Shown: one piece after another, positions 1 through 7,564 of the stretch
How the letters are laid out: the number at the start of each line of letters is the position of its first letter
Numbering within the stretch: the first letter of the stretch is position 1
Made by a program: the position numbers and the translations under genes
Source: Reyranella massiliensis 521
GTDB taxonomy: Bacteria; Pseudomonadota; Alphaproteobacteria; Reyranellales; Reyranellaceae
DNA: 64,000 bases
Reading direction: 5' to 3'
Assembly (NCBI RefSeq): GCF_000312425.1
Contig: NZ_HE997181.1
Span: forward strand, 4,883,788-4,947,787
The notes under the pieces: generated by a model
What the model was told of the DNA's origin: nothing
What the model saw: only the letters and a program-made list of their open reading frames with translations
Database searches by the model: none

Positions 1-1
1 A

Positions 2-493
2 GGCGACACGACCCGCGCCTGCGCCGCCGCCTCCCCAGCATCAGCCGCAGCAGCGCCCCCGCCGCAACAGCAGCAGGCCCTGCGGGCGTCGCCCCTCAAC
101 CCGATGCCGCAGCCGCGCGCGCCGGCTGATCGCCAGGCGGCGGCCGAACCGGCGCCCACTTTCCGCAATCCCGCCGACAATTACGGTATCAAGCGCGCAC
201 AGGAGCAGTATCTGTGGTCGGTCATGCGCCGCATCGCGCAGTTCCCCTACGTTCCCAAGAATACAAACACGATCCGTGAAGAAGGAACGGTACTGACGCG
301 CGTGACCATCGCGCGGGACGGACGGCTCATGAATGCCGTCATGGAAAAGTCGAGCGGCCTGGCCTCGCTCGACGCCGGCGTGATGGAGACGATCCGGAAG
401 GCGTCCCCATATCCGCCGCTGCCGAATGACATTCCCGGCGCCAGCCACACATTCTTGCTGCCCGTAAGCTTTCGATACAACGAGCAGCGCTGA
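2..493 (+). CDS. TonB-family C-terminal domain protein (5' truncated by window edge)
   Basis: The reading frame is open back to the first bases of the window, so the N-terminus is missing. The visible part starts with an Ala/Pro/Gln-rich linker, as in periplasm-spanning TonB proteins. It ends in about 90 residues with the TonB C-terminal pattern: a helix (YLWSVMRRI), then EEGTVLTRVTIARDGRL, SSGLASLDAGVMETI and a closing strand after PLPNDIPG. TonB proteins transmit proton-motive-force energy to outer-membrane receptors; stand-alone TonB-like proteins can also act in envelope structure. The next gene encodes a second protein with the same C-terminal domain, so this is a tandem pair. No exbB or exbD lies in the visible sequence. 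The family call is firm; the specific partner is unknown. Confidence 0.8.
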   Translation, partial: GDTTRACAAASPASAAAAPPPQQQQALRASPLNPMPQPRAPADRQAAAEPAPTFRNPADNYGIKRAQEQYLWSVMRRIAQFPYVPKNTNTIREEGTVLTRVTIARDGRLMNAVMEKSSGLASLDAGVMETIRKASPYPPLPNDIPGASHTFLLPVSFRYNEQR

Positions 494-562
494 GCCGGCC
501 GCACGACGGGCTGCCGTTCCGGCTGGCCCCCGATCCGCACGGGTCGTAGAACAAGCGGTGCC

Positions 563-1597
563 GTGACCCACGACAGCAACCTTCCTGCGCCCGGCGGGGC
601 GTTGACCAGTGGCGCGTCGCAATCCGGGCGCATGTCCCCGGCCGCGCTCGCTCTGGCGATCGGGCTGCATATCGCGGTGGCGGCAGCGTTGTGGTGGATC
701 TCGCCACTGCATTCGGACGATCACGCCGAGACGCCCATCATGGTTTCGGTCGAACCGGAACCGCTTGGCGGGTCGAGCGCCGGACCGCAGGAAGGCGCAG
801 CCTCGGCAGGCTGCGCGCCGGCGGCCAATGCCCCGACGTCGCCCCCTGCGACGGAAGCGGCCACCGCGCCTGCGCCGCAGGAAACGACGCCGACGCCCCC
901 TCAGCCGGCCCCGGCCGAACCGCAACGAGAGCCGCCCCCACCTCAGCAGTCTCCGCAGCAGGCCGCCGCACAAGCGGCGGAGCCGTCGCCCCCGGCCGAA
1001 GCCGATCCGCAGACGACCTGGCAGACCGACGCGTCGGCGTGGAAGCCGGAGGTCACTTTCGAGGAGACATTGCCGCCGCCGGAGGCGCCGCCGCCGCCGA
1101 CCTCGCGCGACATTCCAAAGCCGCAGCGCGCCGCGCCGCCGCCACGGACCGTGCAGCGCGCGCAGACGACGCCACCGCCGCGGCCGGCAGCACCGCCACC
1201 TGCAGCGTCTTCCTCGTCATCGCTTGGCGAGCAGCAATCGACCGCCAGCCTGTTGTCATCGTCGGCACCGGGAGCCTCGAATTCGGACCTCGCGGCCGGA
1301 CACGGCGGACTTCGCAACGACTATCTTTCGCGAGTGTTCCGACACATCGAGCCGTATCGCGTCTATCCCGCCAGCGCTCGCGAAAATCGTCAGTCCGGCC
1401 GCGTGGTGACGCGGGTCACGATCAATCGCAGCGGCCAGCTCGTCGACGCCCGGATCGAGCGGTCGAGCGGCTGGCCCGTCATCGATGCCGCCGAACTGGC
1501 CGCCATCCGCCGCGCCATGCCGCTGCCGCCGGTGCCGAACGGCATGCCCGGCGACCCGATCGTGCTGATCCTGCCGATGAACTACGGGATGCGGTGA
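563..1597 (+). CDS. TonB-family protein, second tandem copy
   Basis: This 344-residue protein has one hydrophobic N-terminal anchor (ALALAIGLHIAVAAALWWI, about residues 28-46). A very long Pro/Ala/Glu-rich region (about residues 65-220) follows, consistent with a rod crossing the periplasm. A TonB C-terminal domain closes it (YLSRVFRHIEPYRVYP, then SGRVVTRVTINRSGQL and AAIRRAMPLPPVPNGMPG). I use the GTG start because no ATG precedes the membrane segment in this frame. It lies 70 bp after the first TonB-like gene and converges with the DUF3501 gene 10 bp downstream. The domain closely parallels the preceding gene, which suggests duplication. An energy-transduction role for TonB-dependent transport is inferred from the family; no receptor or ExbBD partner is present here. 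Confidence 0.85.
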   Translation: MTHDSNLPAPGGALTSGASQSGRMSPAALALAIGLHIAVAAALWWISPLHSDDHAETPIMVSVEPEPLGGSSAGPQEGAASAGCAPAANAPTSPPATEAATAPAPQETTPTPPQPAPAEPQREPPPPQQSPQQAAAQAAEPSPPAEADPQTTWQTDASAWKPEVTFEETLPPPEAPPPPTSRDIPKPQRAAPPPRTVQRAQTTPPPRPAAPPPAASSSSSLGEQQSTASLLSSSAPGASNSDLAAGHGGLRNDYLSRVFRHIEPYRVYPASARENRQSGRVVTRVTINRSGQLVDARIERSSGWPVIDAAELAAIRRAMPLPPVPNGMPGDPIVLILPMNYGMR

Positions 1598-1607
1598 GCG
1601 CCCGCGA

Positions 1608-2195
1608 TCAGGCGAAGTCGGCGGAGAGGGTCTGACGAACGGCCGCCGGCATGACCGCCATGTGGCCGTAGCTGGGATGATCGAAGCCGACCACGACGTC
1701 GCCCTCACCGCTCTTGAAGGCCGCGATCTCGGCAGCGGTGAAGGGAAAGCGGATGAACTGCACGGCCGAAGCCTTGCCGTCCTCGCGCGAGCGCTCCTGA
1801 TCGTCTTCCGCCACACCGCGCACCGTCGCGCCATTGATGCGGATGAACGCACGCTGCTCGACGCCGCCCAAGGTGGCGAGGACGCGCGCCCGACGCAGCG
1901 GGTCGTCGATCTCGAACATAACAGTTGCGACCAGCTCGCTGCCCTGCGGGATCAGCGGATTGTAGGCCGCGAGTTCGTCGACAAGCTGTTCGGCGCCGCC
2001 CTTCTCGATGAAGAGCATCTCGTGCACCTGATGCAGCATCGTGTCGAAGGACTCGAAATAGAAAGTCGCGAACGGTCCGACTTCGAGCCGGCGGTTCTTC
2101 TTGATCTCGGCGATCCGCTTACGGCGCTCGGCACGCTGACCGACATACTCCGCCAGCGGGATGATCATCGAGGCATCGATCTTGCGCGCGGTCAT
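1608..2195 (-). CDS. DUF3501 family protein
   Basis: This 195-residue soluble protein matches the DUF3501 family by its overall sequence: a KIDASMIIPLAEYVGQR N-terminus, KKNRRLEVGPFATFYFES, the LHQVHEMLFIEKGG segment, and a C-terminal GDVVVGFDHPSYGH. Its function is unknown. It is the last gene of a rubrerythrin / Fe-S protein / DUF3501 set that recurs in proteobacteria. Its ATG overlaps the stop of the Fe-S protein gene by four bases (ATGA), so the two are probably translationally coupled. The context points to a role with the Fe-S protein in peroxide or iron stress, but that is inference. Confidence 0.85.
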   Translation of the reverse strand: MTARKIDASMIIPLAEYVGQRAERRKRIAEIKKNRRLEVGPFATFYFESFDTMLHQVHEMLFIEKGGAEQLVDELAAYNPLIPQGSELVATVMFEIDDPLRRARVLATLGGVEQRAFIRINGATVRGVAEDDQERSREDGKASAVQFIRFPFTAAEIAAFKSGEGDVVVGFDHPSYGHMAVMPAAVRQTLSADFA

Positions 2196-3550
2196 GCTTC
2201 CTGCCTTCCGATACCGTAGGCGCGCGCCAGCAGCTCGATCGGATGATCGGCGCGCGAGGGCTTAGGCTTCTGCTCGCCCGCCGTCATTTCCATCACCTGC
2301 ATCAGATGATCGGCGGCCAGCGGACATTCCGAGGCGACGAAGTTGGTGTCGTTCTTCAGCGCGGCCTGTGCCGCGGGCTTGCCGACCTTCACCGCCGTCT
2401 CGAAGTTCTCGGTGCGCGCACCCCAGATACCGCCATGGCCACTGCAGCGTTCGATCACCGCCACCCGCGTCTTGGGAATGAGGCGTAGCATCTCCGCGGC
2501 CTTGGCGCCCATGTTCTGCGCCCGCGCATGGCAGGCAAGATGGACGCTGACACCGCCCTCCAGCGGCTCGAGCCCCGGCGCCAAACCGTTCGTCTTGGCG
2601 ATGTCGACGACGTATTCGGAGAGGTCGAAGGTCGCGTTGCTCAGGCGTTCGATGGCGGGATCCTTGGGACAGATCAGCGGCCATTCGAACTTCAGCATCA
2701 GCGCGCAGGAGGGCGTCAGCGCCACGATGTCGTAGCCCCTGTCGACCCACGGCAGCAGCTCGGCCGAGACCTTGTGCGCCGCCGCGGCGACCGATTCGAT
2801 GTCGCCCAGTTCGAGCTTGGGCATGCCGCAGCAGGCGGGATGCACGACCTCGGTTTCGACGCCGTTCCGGGCCAGCACCGCACGCGCGGCGGCGCCGATA
2901 TCGGTGTTGTTGAAGTTCACGAAGCAGGTGGCGTAGAGCACGGCCTTGCGCTTGCCGAACGCAGGCGCGGCCTCGTTCAGTTCAGCGCCTTCGCGCCGCG
3001 CGCGGATTTCGAAGGTTTCGCCGGCATAGCGCGGCAGCCGCGCCCCGTGATGAATGCCCGCAAACTTCTCGAGAGCCTTGCGGGTGGTCGTGTTGTGCTC
3101 GTCGGTCGTCCAGTTCGCCGCCGCGGCAGCGAAGTTACCGAGGCGGCCCATGCGATCGGTGTCGGCGAGCTGCTGCGCCACGAAGTCCACGCCTTTCTTC
3201 CGCGCCTGCACGGCGCGATGGCGCAGCATGAGGTGCGGAAAGTCGAGCGCCCATTCGTGCGGCGGCACGTAGGGGCACTTCGTCATGAAACACATGTCGC
3301 AGAGCGTGCAGGCTTCCTCGACCTGCGCGTAATCCTCCTTCTTCACGCCATCGAGCTCGCCGGTCGGGCCGTTATCGATCAGGTCGAAGAGGCGCGGGAA
3401 GGAATCGCAGAGATTGAAACAGCGGCGGCAGCCGTGACAGATGTCGAAGACGCGCTCCATTTCCTTTTCGAGCGCCTTCTCGTCCCAGAACCAGGGGTTC
3501 TGCCAATCGAGAGCGTGTCGGATCGGGGCTTCGAGACTGCCTTCGCGCAT
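2192..3550 (-). CDS. GlpC/heterodisulfide reductase-type iron-sulfur protein
   Basis: From the ATG at 3550 this is 452 residues. Two ferredoxin-type [4Fe-4S] motifs lie near the N-terminus: CHGCRRCFNLC at about residues 38-48 and CTLCDMCFMTKCP at about 82-94. Two CCG-type domains follow, marked by the PACCGMP and ERCSGHGG segments, as in GlpC, LutA-type proteins and heterodisulfide reductase subunit D. It probably passes electrons, perhaps to the rubrerythrin encoded upstream. The open frame extends to 3814, but that extension reads through the terminator hairpin (3600-3625) and into the rubrerythrin gene, so I reject it. It overlaps the DUF3501 gene by four bases. Its redox partner is not known. 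Confidence 0.85.
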   Translation of the reverse strand: MREGSLEAPIRHALDWQNPWFWDEKALEKEMERVFDICHGCRRCFNLCDSFPRLFDLIDNGPTGELDGVKKEDYAQVEEACTLCDMCFMTKCPYVPPHEWALDFPHLMLRHRAVQARKKGVDFVAQQLADTDRMGRLGNFAAAAANWTTDEHNTTTRKALEKFAGIHHGARLPRYAGETFEIRARREGAELNEAAPAFGKRKAVLYATCFVNFNNTDIGAAARAVLARNGVETEVVHPACCGMPKLELGDIESVAAAAHKVSAELLPWVDRGYDIVALTPSCALMLKFEWPLICPKDPAIERLSNATFDLSEYVVDIAKTNGLAPGLEPLEGGVSVHLACHARAQNMGAKAAEMLRLIPKTRVAVIERCSGHGGIWGARTENFETAVKVGKPAAQAALKNDTNFVASECPLAADHLMQVMEMTAGEQKPKPSRADHPIELLARAYGIGRQEA

Positions 3551-3599
3551 GGTGTAGAGCTCTGCCGGCGGGTAGCGGGACGTGTCGTAAAGCGGGAAG

Positions 3600-3625
3600 A
3601 AAAAGGGGACCCGCGCGGGGTCCCC
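3600..3625 (-). terminator. Intrinsic terminator after rubrerythrin
   Basis: GGGGACCC at 3605-3612 pairs with GGGTCCCC at 3618-3625 across a five-base loop. On the minus strand the stem is followed directly by five Ts (3604-3600). It sits between the rubrerythrin stop (3660) and the Fe-S protein start (3550). It should end or attenuate the rubrerythrin transcript, so the downstream pair would be made at a lower level or from readthrough. Confidence 0.8.
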
Positions 3626-3659
3626 CCTTGTGAGAGGTCGTCGCAGGAGCCCGAGGGGC

Positions 3660-4079
3660 TCAGGCCATCGTGTCCAGCGCCTTCTGGAAGCGACCGGCGT
3701 GGCTCTTTTCGGCCTTCGCCAGCGTCTCGAACCAGTCGGCGATTTCACCGAAGCCCTCTTCGCGCGCGGTGCGCGCCATGCCCGGGTACATGTCGGTGTA
3801 CTCGTGCGTCTCACCCGCGATCGCGGCCTTGAGGTTGGCCGAGGTCTCGCCGATCGGCAGGCCGGTCGCCGGGTCGCCGCTCACTTCGAGGAATTCGAGA
3901 TGGCCGTGCGCATGGCCGGTCTCGCCTTCAGCCGTCGAACGGAAGACGGCCGCGACATCGTTGTAGCCTTCGACGTCGGCCTTTTGTGCGAAGTAGAGAT
4001 AGCGGCGGTTCGCCTGGCTCTCGCCCGCAAACGCGGCCTTCAGATTATCTTCGGTCTTGGATCCCTTGAGGTTCGCCAT
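3660..4079 (-). CDS. Rubrerythrin
   Basis: This 139-residue protein is an erythrin-type diiron protein. It has two ExxH-type helical pairs: AFAGESQANRRYLYFAQKAD with EGETGHAHGH, and AAIAGETHEYTDMYPGMARTARE with AKAEKSHAGRF. The C-terminal rubredoxin Cys4 domain of classical rubrerythrin is absent, as in many alphaproteobacterial short forms. Such proteins reduce peroxide or handle ferrous iron in the cytoplasm. I chose the ATG at 4079 because AGGAGGA lies eight bases upstream; the frame also extends to 4106. The promoter has a TTGACG -35 box abutted by a TTAGAA-N3-TTCTAA palindrome matching the Irr box, and the Irr-like gene is immediately upstream. A strong terminator follows. The iron-responsive control is inferred. 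Confidence 0.9.
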   Translation of the reverse strand: MANLKGSKTEDNLKAAFAGESQANRRYLYFAQKADVEGYNDVAAVFRSTAEGETGHAHGHLEFLEVSGDPATGLPIGETSANLKAAIAGETHEYTDMYPGMARTAREEGFGEIADWFETLAKAEKSHAGRFQKALDTMA

Positions 4080-4123
4080 AGTCTTCCTCCTATGTGATCG
4101 GCCCATCCGCCAATCTCATTCGG

Positions 4124-4153
4124 GATTTAGGATTCCAAGAGCAACAACGTCAA
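4124..4153 (-). promoter_or_regulatory. Putative rubrerythrin promoter
   Basis: On the minus strand TTGACG (4153-4148) is followed after 18 bases by TAAATC (4129-4124), about 45 bases upstream of the rubrerythrin ATG. The -35 box is near consensus and the -10 box is weak. This is a pattern match only. Confidence 0.45.
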
Positions 4154-4158
4154 GCAGA

Positions 4159-4173
4159 TTAGAACCGTTCTAA
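4159..4173. promoter_or_regulatory. Irr box / iron control element
   Basis: TTAGAACCGTTCTAA is a perfect inverted repeat (TTAGAA, three bases, TTCTAA). It matches the iron control element bound by Irr in alphaproteobacteria. It lies just upstream of the -35 box of the rubrerythrin promoter and between the Irr-like gene and its probable target. Irr binding is inferred from the motif and from this placement. Confidence 0.7.
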
Positions 4174-4215
4174 AAGATGCAAACGATTCGCAAGCCTCTC
4201 GGCGCGAATGCGCGC

Positions 4216-4635
4216 TCAGCGGCGGACGCGGACGATCACGTCGACGCGCGAGAGGCGCGTGCCTTTGGGCGGCGTCGGCAGACCGGCGATGGTCACCTTC
4301 TCCGACGGAAAATCGTGCAGCTCACCATCCGGCTCGACGAAGAAGTGATGGTGATGGCCGGTGTTGGTATCGAAATAGGACCGCCCGGGCGCCACCACCA
4401 CCTCGCGCAGCAAGCCGGCATCGCGAAACTGGTTCAGCGTATTATAAACAGTGGCCAGAGATACCGGCATGCGGGTCGCCTTGACCTCAGCGTGCAGACT
4501 CTCTGCGGTAACATGACGATGGCCGGCCTCGAAGAGCACGCGCGCCAGCGCGACGCGCTGCTTGGTGGGCCGCAGACCGGCCGCCCGGAGGCGGGTAGGA
4601 AAATCGGGACTATTGCCGGGCATCGTTACAATCAT
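4216..4635 (-). CDS. irr: Fur-family iron response regulator Irr
   Basis: This 139-residue Fur-superfamily protein has an N-terminal winged helix (LRAAGLRPTKQRVALARVLF, then VSLATVYNTLNQFRDAGLL). Its dimerisation/metal domain carries the His-rich GHHHHFF run at about residues 93-99, typical of Irr and PerR-like Fur proteins. It lacks the GCPWHD haem regulatory motif of Bradyrhizobium Irr, resembling the shorter rhizobial forms. Irr responds to haem and iron status. Position supports the call: irr next to fabA-fabB-fabI is a common alphaproteobacterial arrangement, and an Irr box lies downstream before rubrerythrin. The start is uncertain: ATG at 4635 or 4623, neither with a clear ribosome binding site. 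Confidence 0.85.
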   Translation of the reverse strand: MIVTMPGNSPDFPTRLRAAGLRPTKQRVALARVLFEAGHRHVTAESLHAEVKATRMPVSLATVYNTLNQFRDAGLLREVVVAPGRSYFDTNTGHHHHFFVEPDGELHDFPSEKVTIAGLPTPPKGTRLSRVDVIVRVRR

Positions 4636-4672
4636 ATGTAAGCAGGAGAAAAGGACAAGAAAAGGGCTGTCG

Positions 4673-4689
4673 TTTGCCCCTTTTGCCCC
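4673..4689. repeat. Tandem TTTGCCCC repeat in the irr-fabA divergent region
   Basis: TTTGCCCC occurs at 4673-4680 and again at 4682-4689, spaced nine bases apart, within the 157-bp region between the divergent irr and fabA starts. A nine- to ten-base period puts both copies on about one helix face, which could suit a regulator. No protein is assigned. Confidence 0.4.
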
Positions 4690-4792
4690 TAAGACAAGAT
4701 GAGAGGGGCGTTTTGGGGTGGTTTGCGCCGGGCGTCCGGCATCCTTATTCTGCCGCCCGACGCCCGCGTGGGGTGGCCGCAGGACGGTAAAA

Positions 4793-5323
4793 GTGAGCGA
4801 GCAGAAGAACAGTTATACCTTCGAAGACCTGATCGAATGCGCCAAGGGGAACCTCTTCGGCCCGGGCAATGCCCAGCTGCCACTGCCGCCGATGCTGATG
4901 TTCGACCGCATCGTCACCATCAACGATAACGGCGGCCTGTATGGCAAGGGCGAGATCGTGGCCGAACTCGACGTGAAGCCCGACCTCTGGTTCTTCGCCT
5001 GCCATTTCAAGGGCGACCCGGTGATGCCGGGCTGCCTCGGCCTCGATGCGCTGTGGCAGATGCTGGGTTTCTTCCTCGGCTGGATGAAGGCGCCTGGGCG
5101 CGGCCGGGCGCTGGGCGTCGGCGAGGTTAAGTTCACGGGCATGATCGTGCCGACCGTTCGCAAACTCACCTACCACGTGCACCTCAAGCGCGTGATCCTG
5201 CGCAAGCTGGTCCTGGGCATCGGCGACGGCTTTGTTCATGCCGACGGCGAGCAGGTTTTTGAGGTAAGCGGCCTTAAGGTTGGGCTGTTTCAGGACGCGG
5301 CGCCGGCCGCAGCGGCCGGCTGA
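4793..5323 (+). CDS. fabA: 3-hydroxydecanoyl-ACP dehydratase/isomerase FabA
   Basis: FabA dehydrates 3-hydroxyacyl-ACP and isomerises trans-2- to cis-3-decenoyl-ACP, starting unsaturated fatty acid synthesis. The 176-residue product matches the usual length. Catalytic His71 (ACHFKGDPVMPGC) and Asp85 (LGLDALWQM) align with E. coli His70 and Asp84. I use the GTG at 4793, preceded by AGGACGG, because the family N-terminus begins here; an ATG at 4718 would add 25 atypical residues. Its stop overlaps the fabB ATG by one base (TGATG), so the two are coupled. FabI follows. The operon lies divergent to irr, separated by a region with a tandem TTTGCCCC repeat. Confidence 0.95.
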   Translation: MSEQKNSYTFEDLIECAKGNLFGPGNAQLPLPPMLMFDRIVTINDNGGLYGKGEIVAELDVKPDLWFFACHFKGDPVMPGCLGLDALWQMLGFFLGWMKAPGRGRALGVGEVKFTGMIVPTVRKLTYHVHLKRVILRKLVLGIGDGFVHADGEQVFEVSGLKVGLFQDAAPAAAAG

Positions 5324-6558
5324 TGAAGCGCGTTGTCGTTACCGGCCTCGGTATCGTCTCCCCGATCGGCAACAATGCCGCCGAGGTGACGAAATCGCTG
5401 AGGAATGGCACGTCGGGCATCGAGTTCGTCCCGCAGTACAAGGAACTGGGCTTCCGCAGCCAGGTCGCCGGCACCCTCAAGCTCAATGTCGAGGAGCTGG
5501 TCGACCGTCGTCTCATGCGCTTCATGGGCAACGGCGGCGCTTATGCCTATCTCGCCATGAAGGAAGCCATCGCGGATGCCGGCCTCGGCGAGGCCGAGAT
5601 TTCCAACGAGCGCACCGGCCTGGTCGCGGGCTCGGGGGGTCCGACGACGGGCGCCATCGTGCAGTCGGCGATCATCGCCAAGGAAAAAGGCCCCAAGCGG
5701 GTGGGCCCCTTCCAGGTGCCGCGCGCCATGTCGAGCACCGTCTCAGCGAACCTTGCGACGGCTTACAAGATCAAAGGGCTGAGTTACTCGATCAGCTCCG
5801 CCTGCTCGACCTCGGCGCATTGCATCGGCAACGCCGTGGAGTGCATCCAGCTCGGTAAGGCCGACCGTATGTTCGCAGGCGGCGGCGAGGAACTCGAATG
5901 GACTCTGTCGGTCTTGTTCGACGCCATGGGCGCCATGTCGGGGAAGTACAACGACACGCCGCAGCGGGCGAGCCGCGCTTACGACAAGGACCGTGACGGT
6001 TTCGTCATTGCCGGCGGCGGCGGCATTCTCGTGCTGGAAGAACTCGAAGTCGCCAAGGCGCGCGGCGCCAAGATCTATGCCGAGGTGGTCGGCTACGGCG
6101 CCACGTCGGACGGTGCCGACATGGTCGCGCCCTCGGGTGAGGGTGCCCTGCGCTGCATGCGTCTGGCGCTCGAAGGCTTCGGCGATGGGGCCCGGCGCAA
6201 CATGCCGGTCAACTACATCAACACGCACGGCACCTCGACGCCGGTCGGCGACATCACCGAGCTCGACGCGATCCGCAAGGTGTTCGGCGACAAGCTTCCC
6301 ACTGTCAGCTCGACCAAGTCGCTGACCGGGCACAGCCAGGGCGCCACCGGCGCGCACGAGGCGATCTACTCGTTGCTGATGATGAAGGAAGACTTCATCG
6401 CCGCTTCGGCCAACATCGAGAACCTCGACCCCGGCGCGGAAGGCTATCCGATCGCCCGCGAGCGCATCGACAATGCCGGCCTGCAAACCGTCCTGTCGAA
6501 CAGCTTCGGCTTCGGCGGCACCAACGCCTGCCTCCTCTTCTCCCGCTACGATCACTGA
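5323..6558 (+). CDS. fabB: 3-oxoacyl-ACP synthase I FabB
   Basis: FabB elongates acyl-ACP, including cis-3-decenoyl-ACP made by FabA, by condensation with malonyl-ACP. The 411-residue thiolase-fold protein has the Cys-His-His triad: Cys161 in SSACSTSAHC, His302 in INTHGTSTPVGD and His337 in SLTGHSQGATGAHE. The N-terminal VTGLGIVSPIGN and the GFGGTNA segment near the C-terminus are typical of ketosynthases. The start overlaps the fabA stop. FabI begins nine bases after its stop, so fabA-fabB-fabI forms one operon supplying monounsaturated acyl chains. Confidence 0.95.
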   Translation: MKRVVVTGLGIVSPIGNNAAEVTKSLRNGTSGIEFVPQYKELGFRSQVAGTLKLNVEELVDRRLMRFMGNGGAYAYLAMKEAIADAGLGEAEISNERTGLVAGSGGPTTGAIVQSAIIAKEKGPKRVGPFQVPRAMSSTVSANLATAYKIKGLSYSISSACSTSAHCIGNAVECIQLGKADRMFAGGGEELEWTLSVLFDAMGAMSGKYNDTPQRASRAYDKDRDGFVIAGGGGILVLEELEVAKARGAKIYAEVVGYGATSDGADMVAPSGEGALRCMRLALEGFGDGARRNMPVNYINTHGTSTPVGDITELDAIRKVFGDKLPTVSSTKSLTGHSQGATGAHEAIYSLLMMKEDFIAASANIENLDPGAEGYPIARERIDNAGLQTVLSNSFGFGGTNACLLFSRYDH

Positions 6559-6567
6559 GAAGGATCG

Positions 6568-7467
6568 ATGTCCACTGAAAGGACCCTTTCCGCAGCACCC
6601 GATGCCTCGGGCAGCGGTACGGCGGCGCCTCCCGCTGGCGCCAAGCCGGCGGCGCTGCCCGACGTTCCCAAGCTGATGGCCGGCAAGCGCGGCCTGATCA
6701 TGGGCGTTGCCAACGACCGTTCGATCGCCTGGGGCATCGCGCAGTCGCTTCACGCCGCCGGCGCCGAGCTTGCCTTTACCTACCAGGGCGCGGCTTTCGG
6801 CAAGCGCGTGCTGCCCATGGTGCAGAAGCTCGGCTCGACCGTCGTCGTCGAGGCCGATGTCGAGGACGAGGCGAGCCTCGACAAGCTGTTCGAGACGCTG
6901 AAGAAGGAATGGGGCCGGCTCGACTTCGTGGTCCATGCCATCGCCTTCTCCGACAAGGAGGAGCTGAAGGGCCGCTACGTCGATACGACCAAGGCCAACT
7001 TCCAGCGCAGCCTCACCATCTCCTGCTACTCCTTCACCGAGATCGCGCGGCGCGCGCTGCCGCTGATGAACGAAGGCGGCAGCCTGATCACGTTGACCTA
7101 CGAGGGCGCCACACGCGTGATGCCGTCCTACAACGTGATGGGCGTGGCCAAGGCCGCCCTCGAAGCCAGCGTGCGCTATCTCGCGGCCGATCTCGGCCCG
7201 CAGGGCGTGCGGGTGAATGCCCTTTCCGCTGGGCCGATGCGTACGCTCGCGGGCGCGGTGATCGGCGGTGCCCGCTACGTCTATCGCGTCTCGCGCGAGG
7301 CCTCGCCGCTGCGCCGCAATGTCGAGCTCACCGACGTGGGCGGCGCGGCGCTCTACCTGCTTTCGGACCTGAGCGCGGGCGTCACCGGCACGGTGCATTT
7401 CGTCGATGCCGGCTACCACGTGATTGGCCTGCCGCACGACGGCAGCGTGACACCCGGCGGCGAATAG
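6568..7467 (+). CDS. fabI: Enoyl-ACP reductase (NADH) FabI
   Basis: FabI performs the last step of each fatty acid elongation cycle, reducing enoyl-ACP. The 299-residue short-chain dehydrogenase has the FabI-type nucleotide-binding segment GLIMGVANDRSIAWGIA (about residues 42-58). Its catalytic Tyr188 and Lys195 are spaced Y-x6-K in PSYNVMGVAKAALE, with Tyr178 as the second conserved tyrosine. A Pro/Ala/Ser-rich N-terminal extension of about 34 residues precedes the fold; usual FabI is about 260-275 residues. AAGGA precedes the ATG and the gene follows fabB closely. A strong hairpin terminator follows, and pnp converges from the other side. Confidence 0.93.
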   Translation: MSTERTLSAAPDASGSGTAAPPAGAKPAALPDVPKLMAGKRGLIMGVANDRSIAWGIAQSLHAAGAELAFTYQGAAFGKRVLPMVQKLGSTVVVEADVEDEASLDKLFETLKKEWGRLDFVVHAIAFSDKEELKGRYVDTTKANFQRSLTISCYSFTEIARRALPLMNEGGSLITLTYEGATRVMPSYNVMGVAKAALEASVRYLAADLGPQGVRVNALSAGPMRTLAGAVIGGARYVYRVSREASPLRRNVELTDVGGAALYLLSDLSAGVTGTVHFVDAGYHVIGLPHDGSVTPGGE

Positions 7468-7520
7468 CAGGCAGCGAGCCGCCGCCGCCAGTGCCGCGCA
7501 ACAGCATGTTCCTCAAATGA

Positions 7521-7546
7521 AAACGGCGGCCGAAAGGCCGCCGTTT
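7521..7546. terminator. Bidirectional terminator between fabI and pnp
   Basis: AAACGGCGGCC (7521-7531) pairs perfectly with GGCCGCCGTTT (7536-7546) over a GAAA tetraloop. The stem ends are A-rich on one side and T-rich on the other, so it can terminate transcripts from both converging genes. Confidence 0.85.
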
Positions 7547-7564
7547 CCGTTTAGTCGAAAGGGC

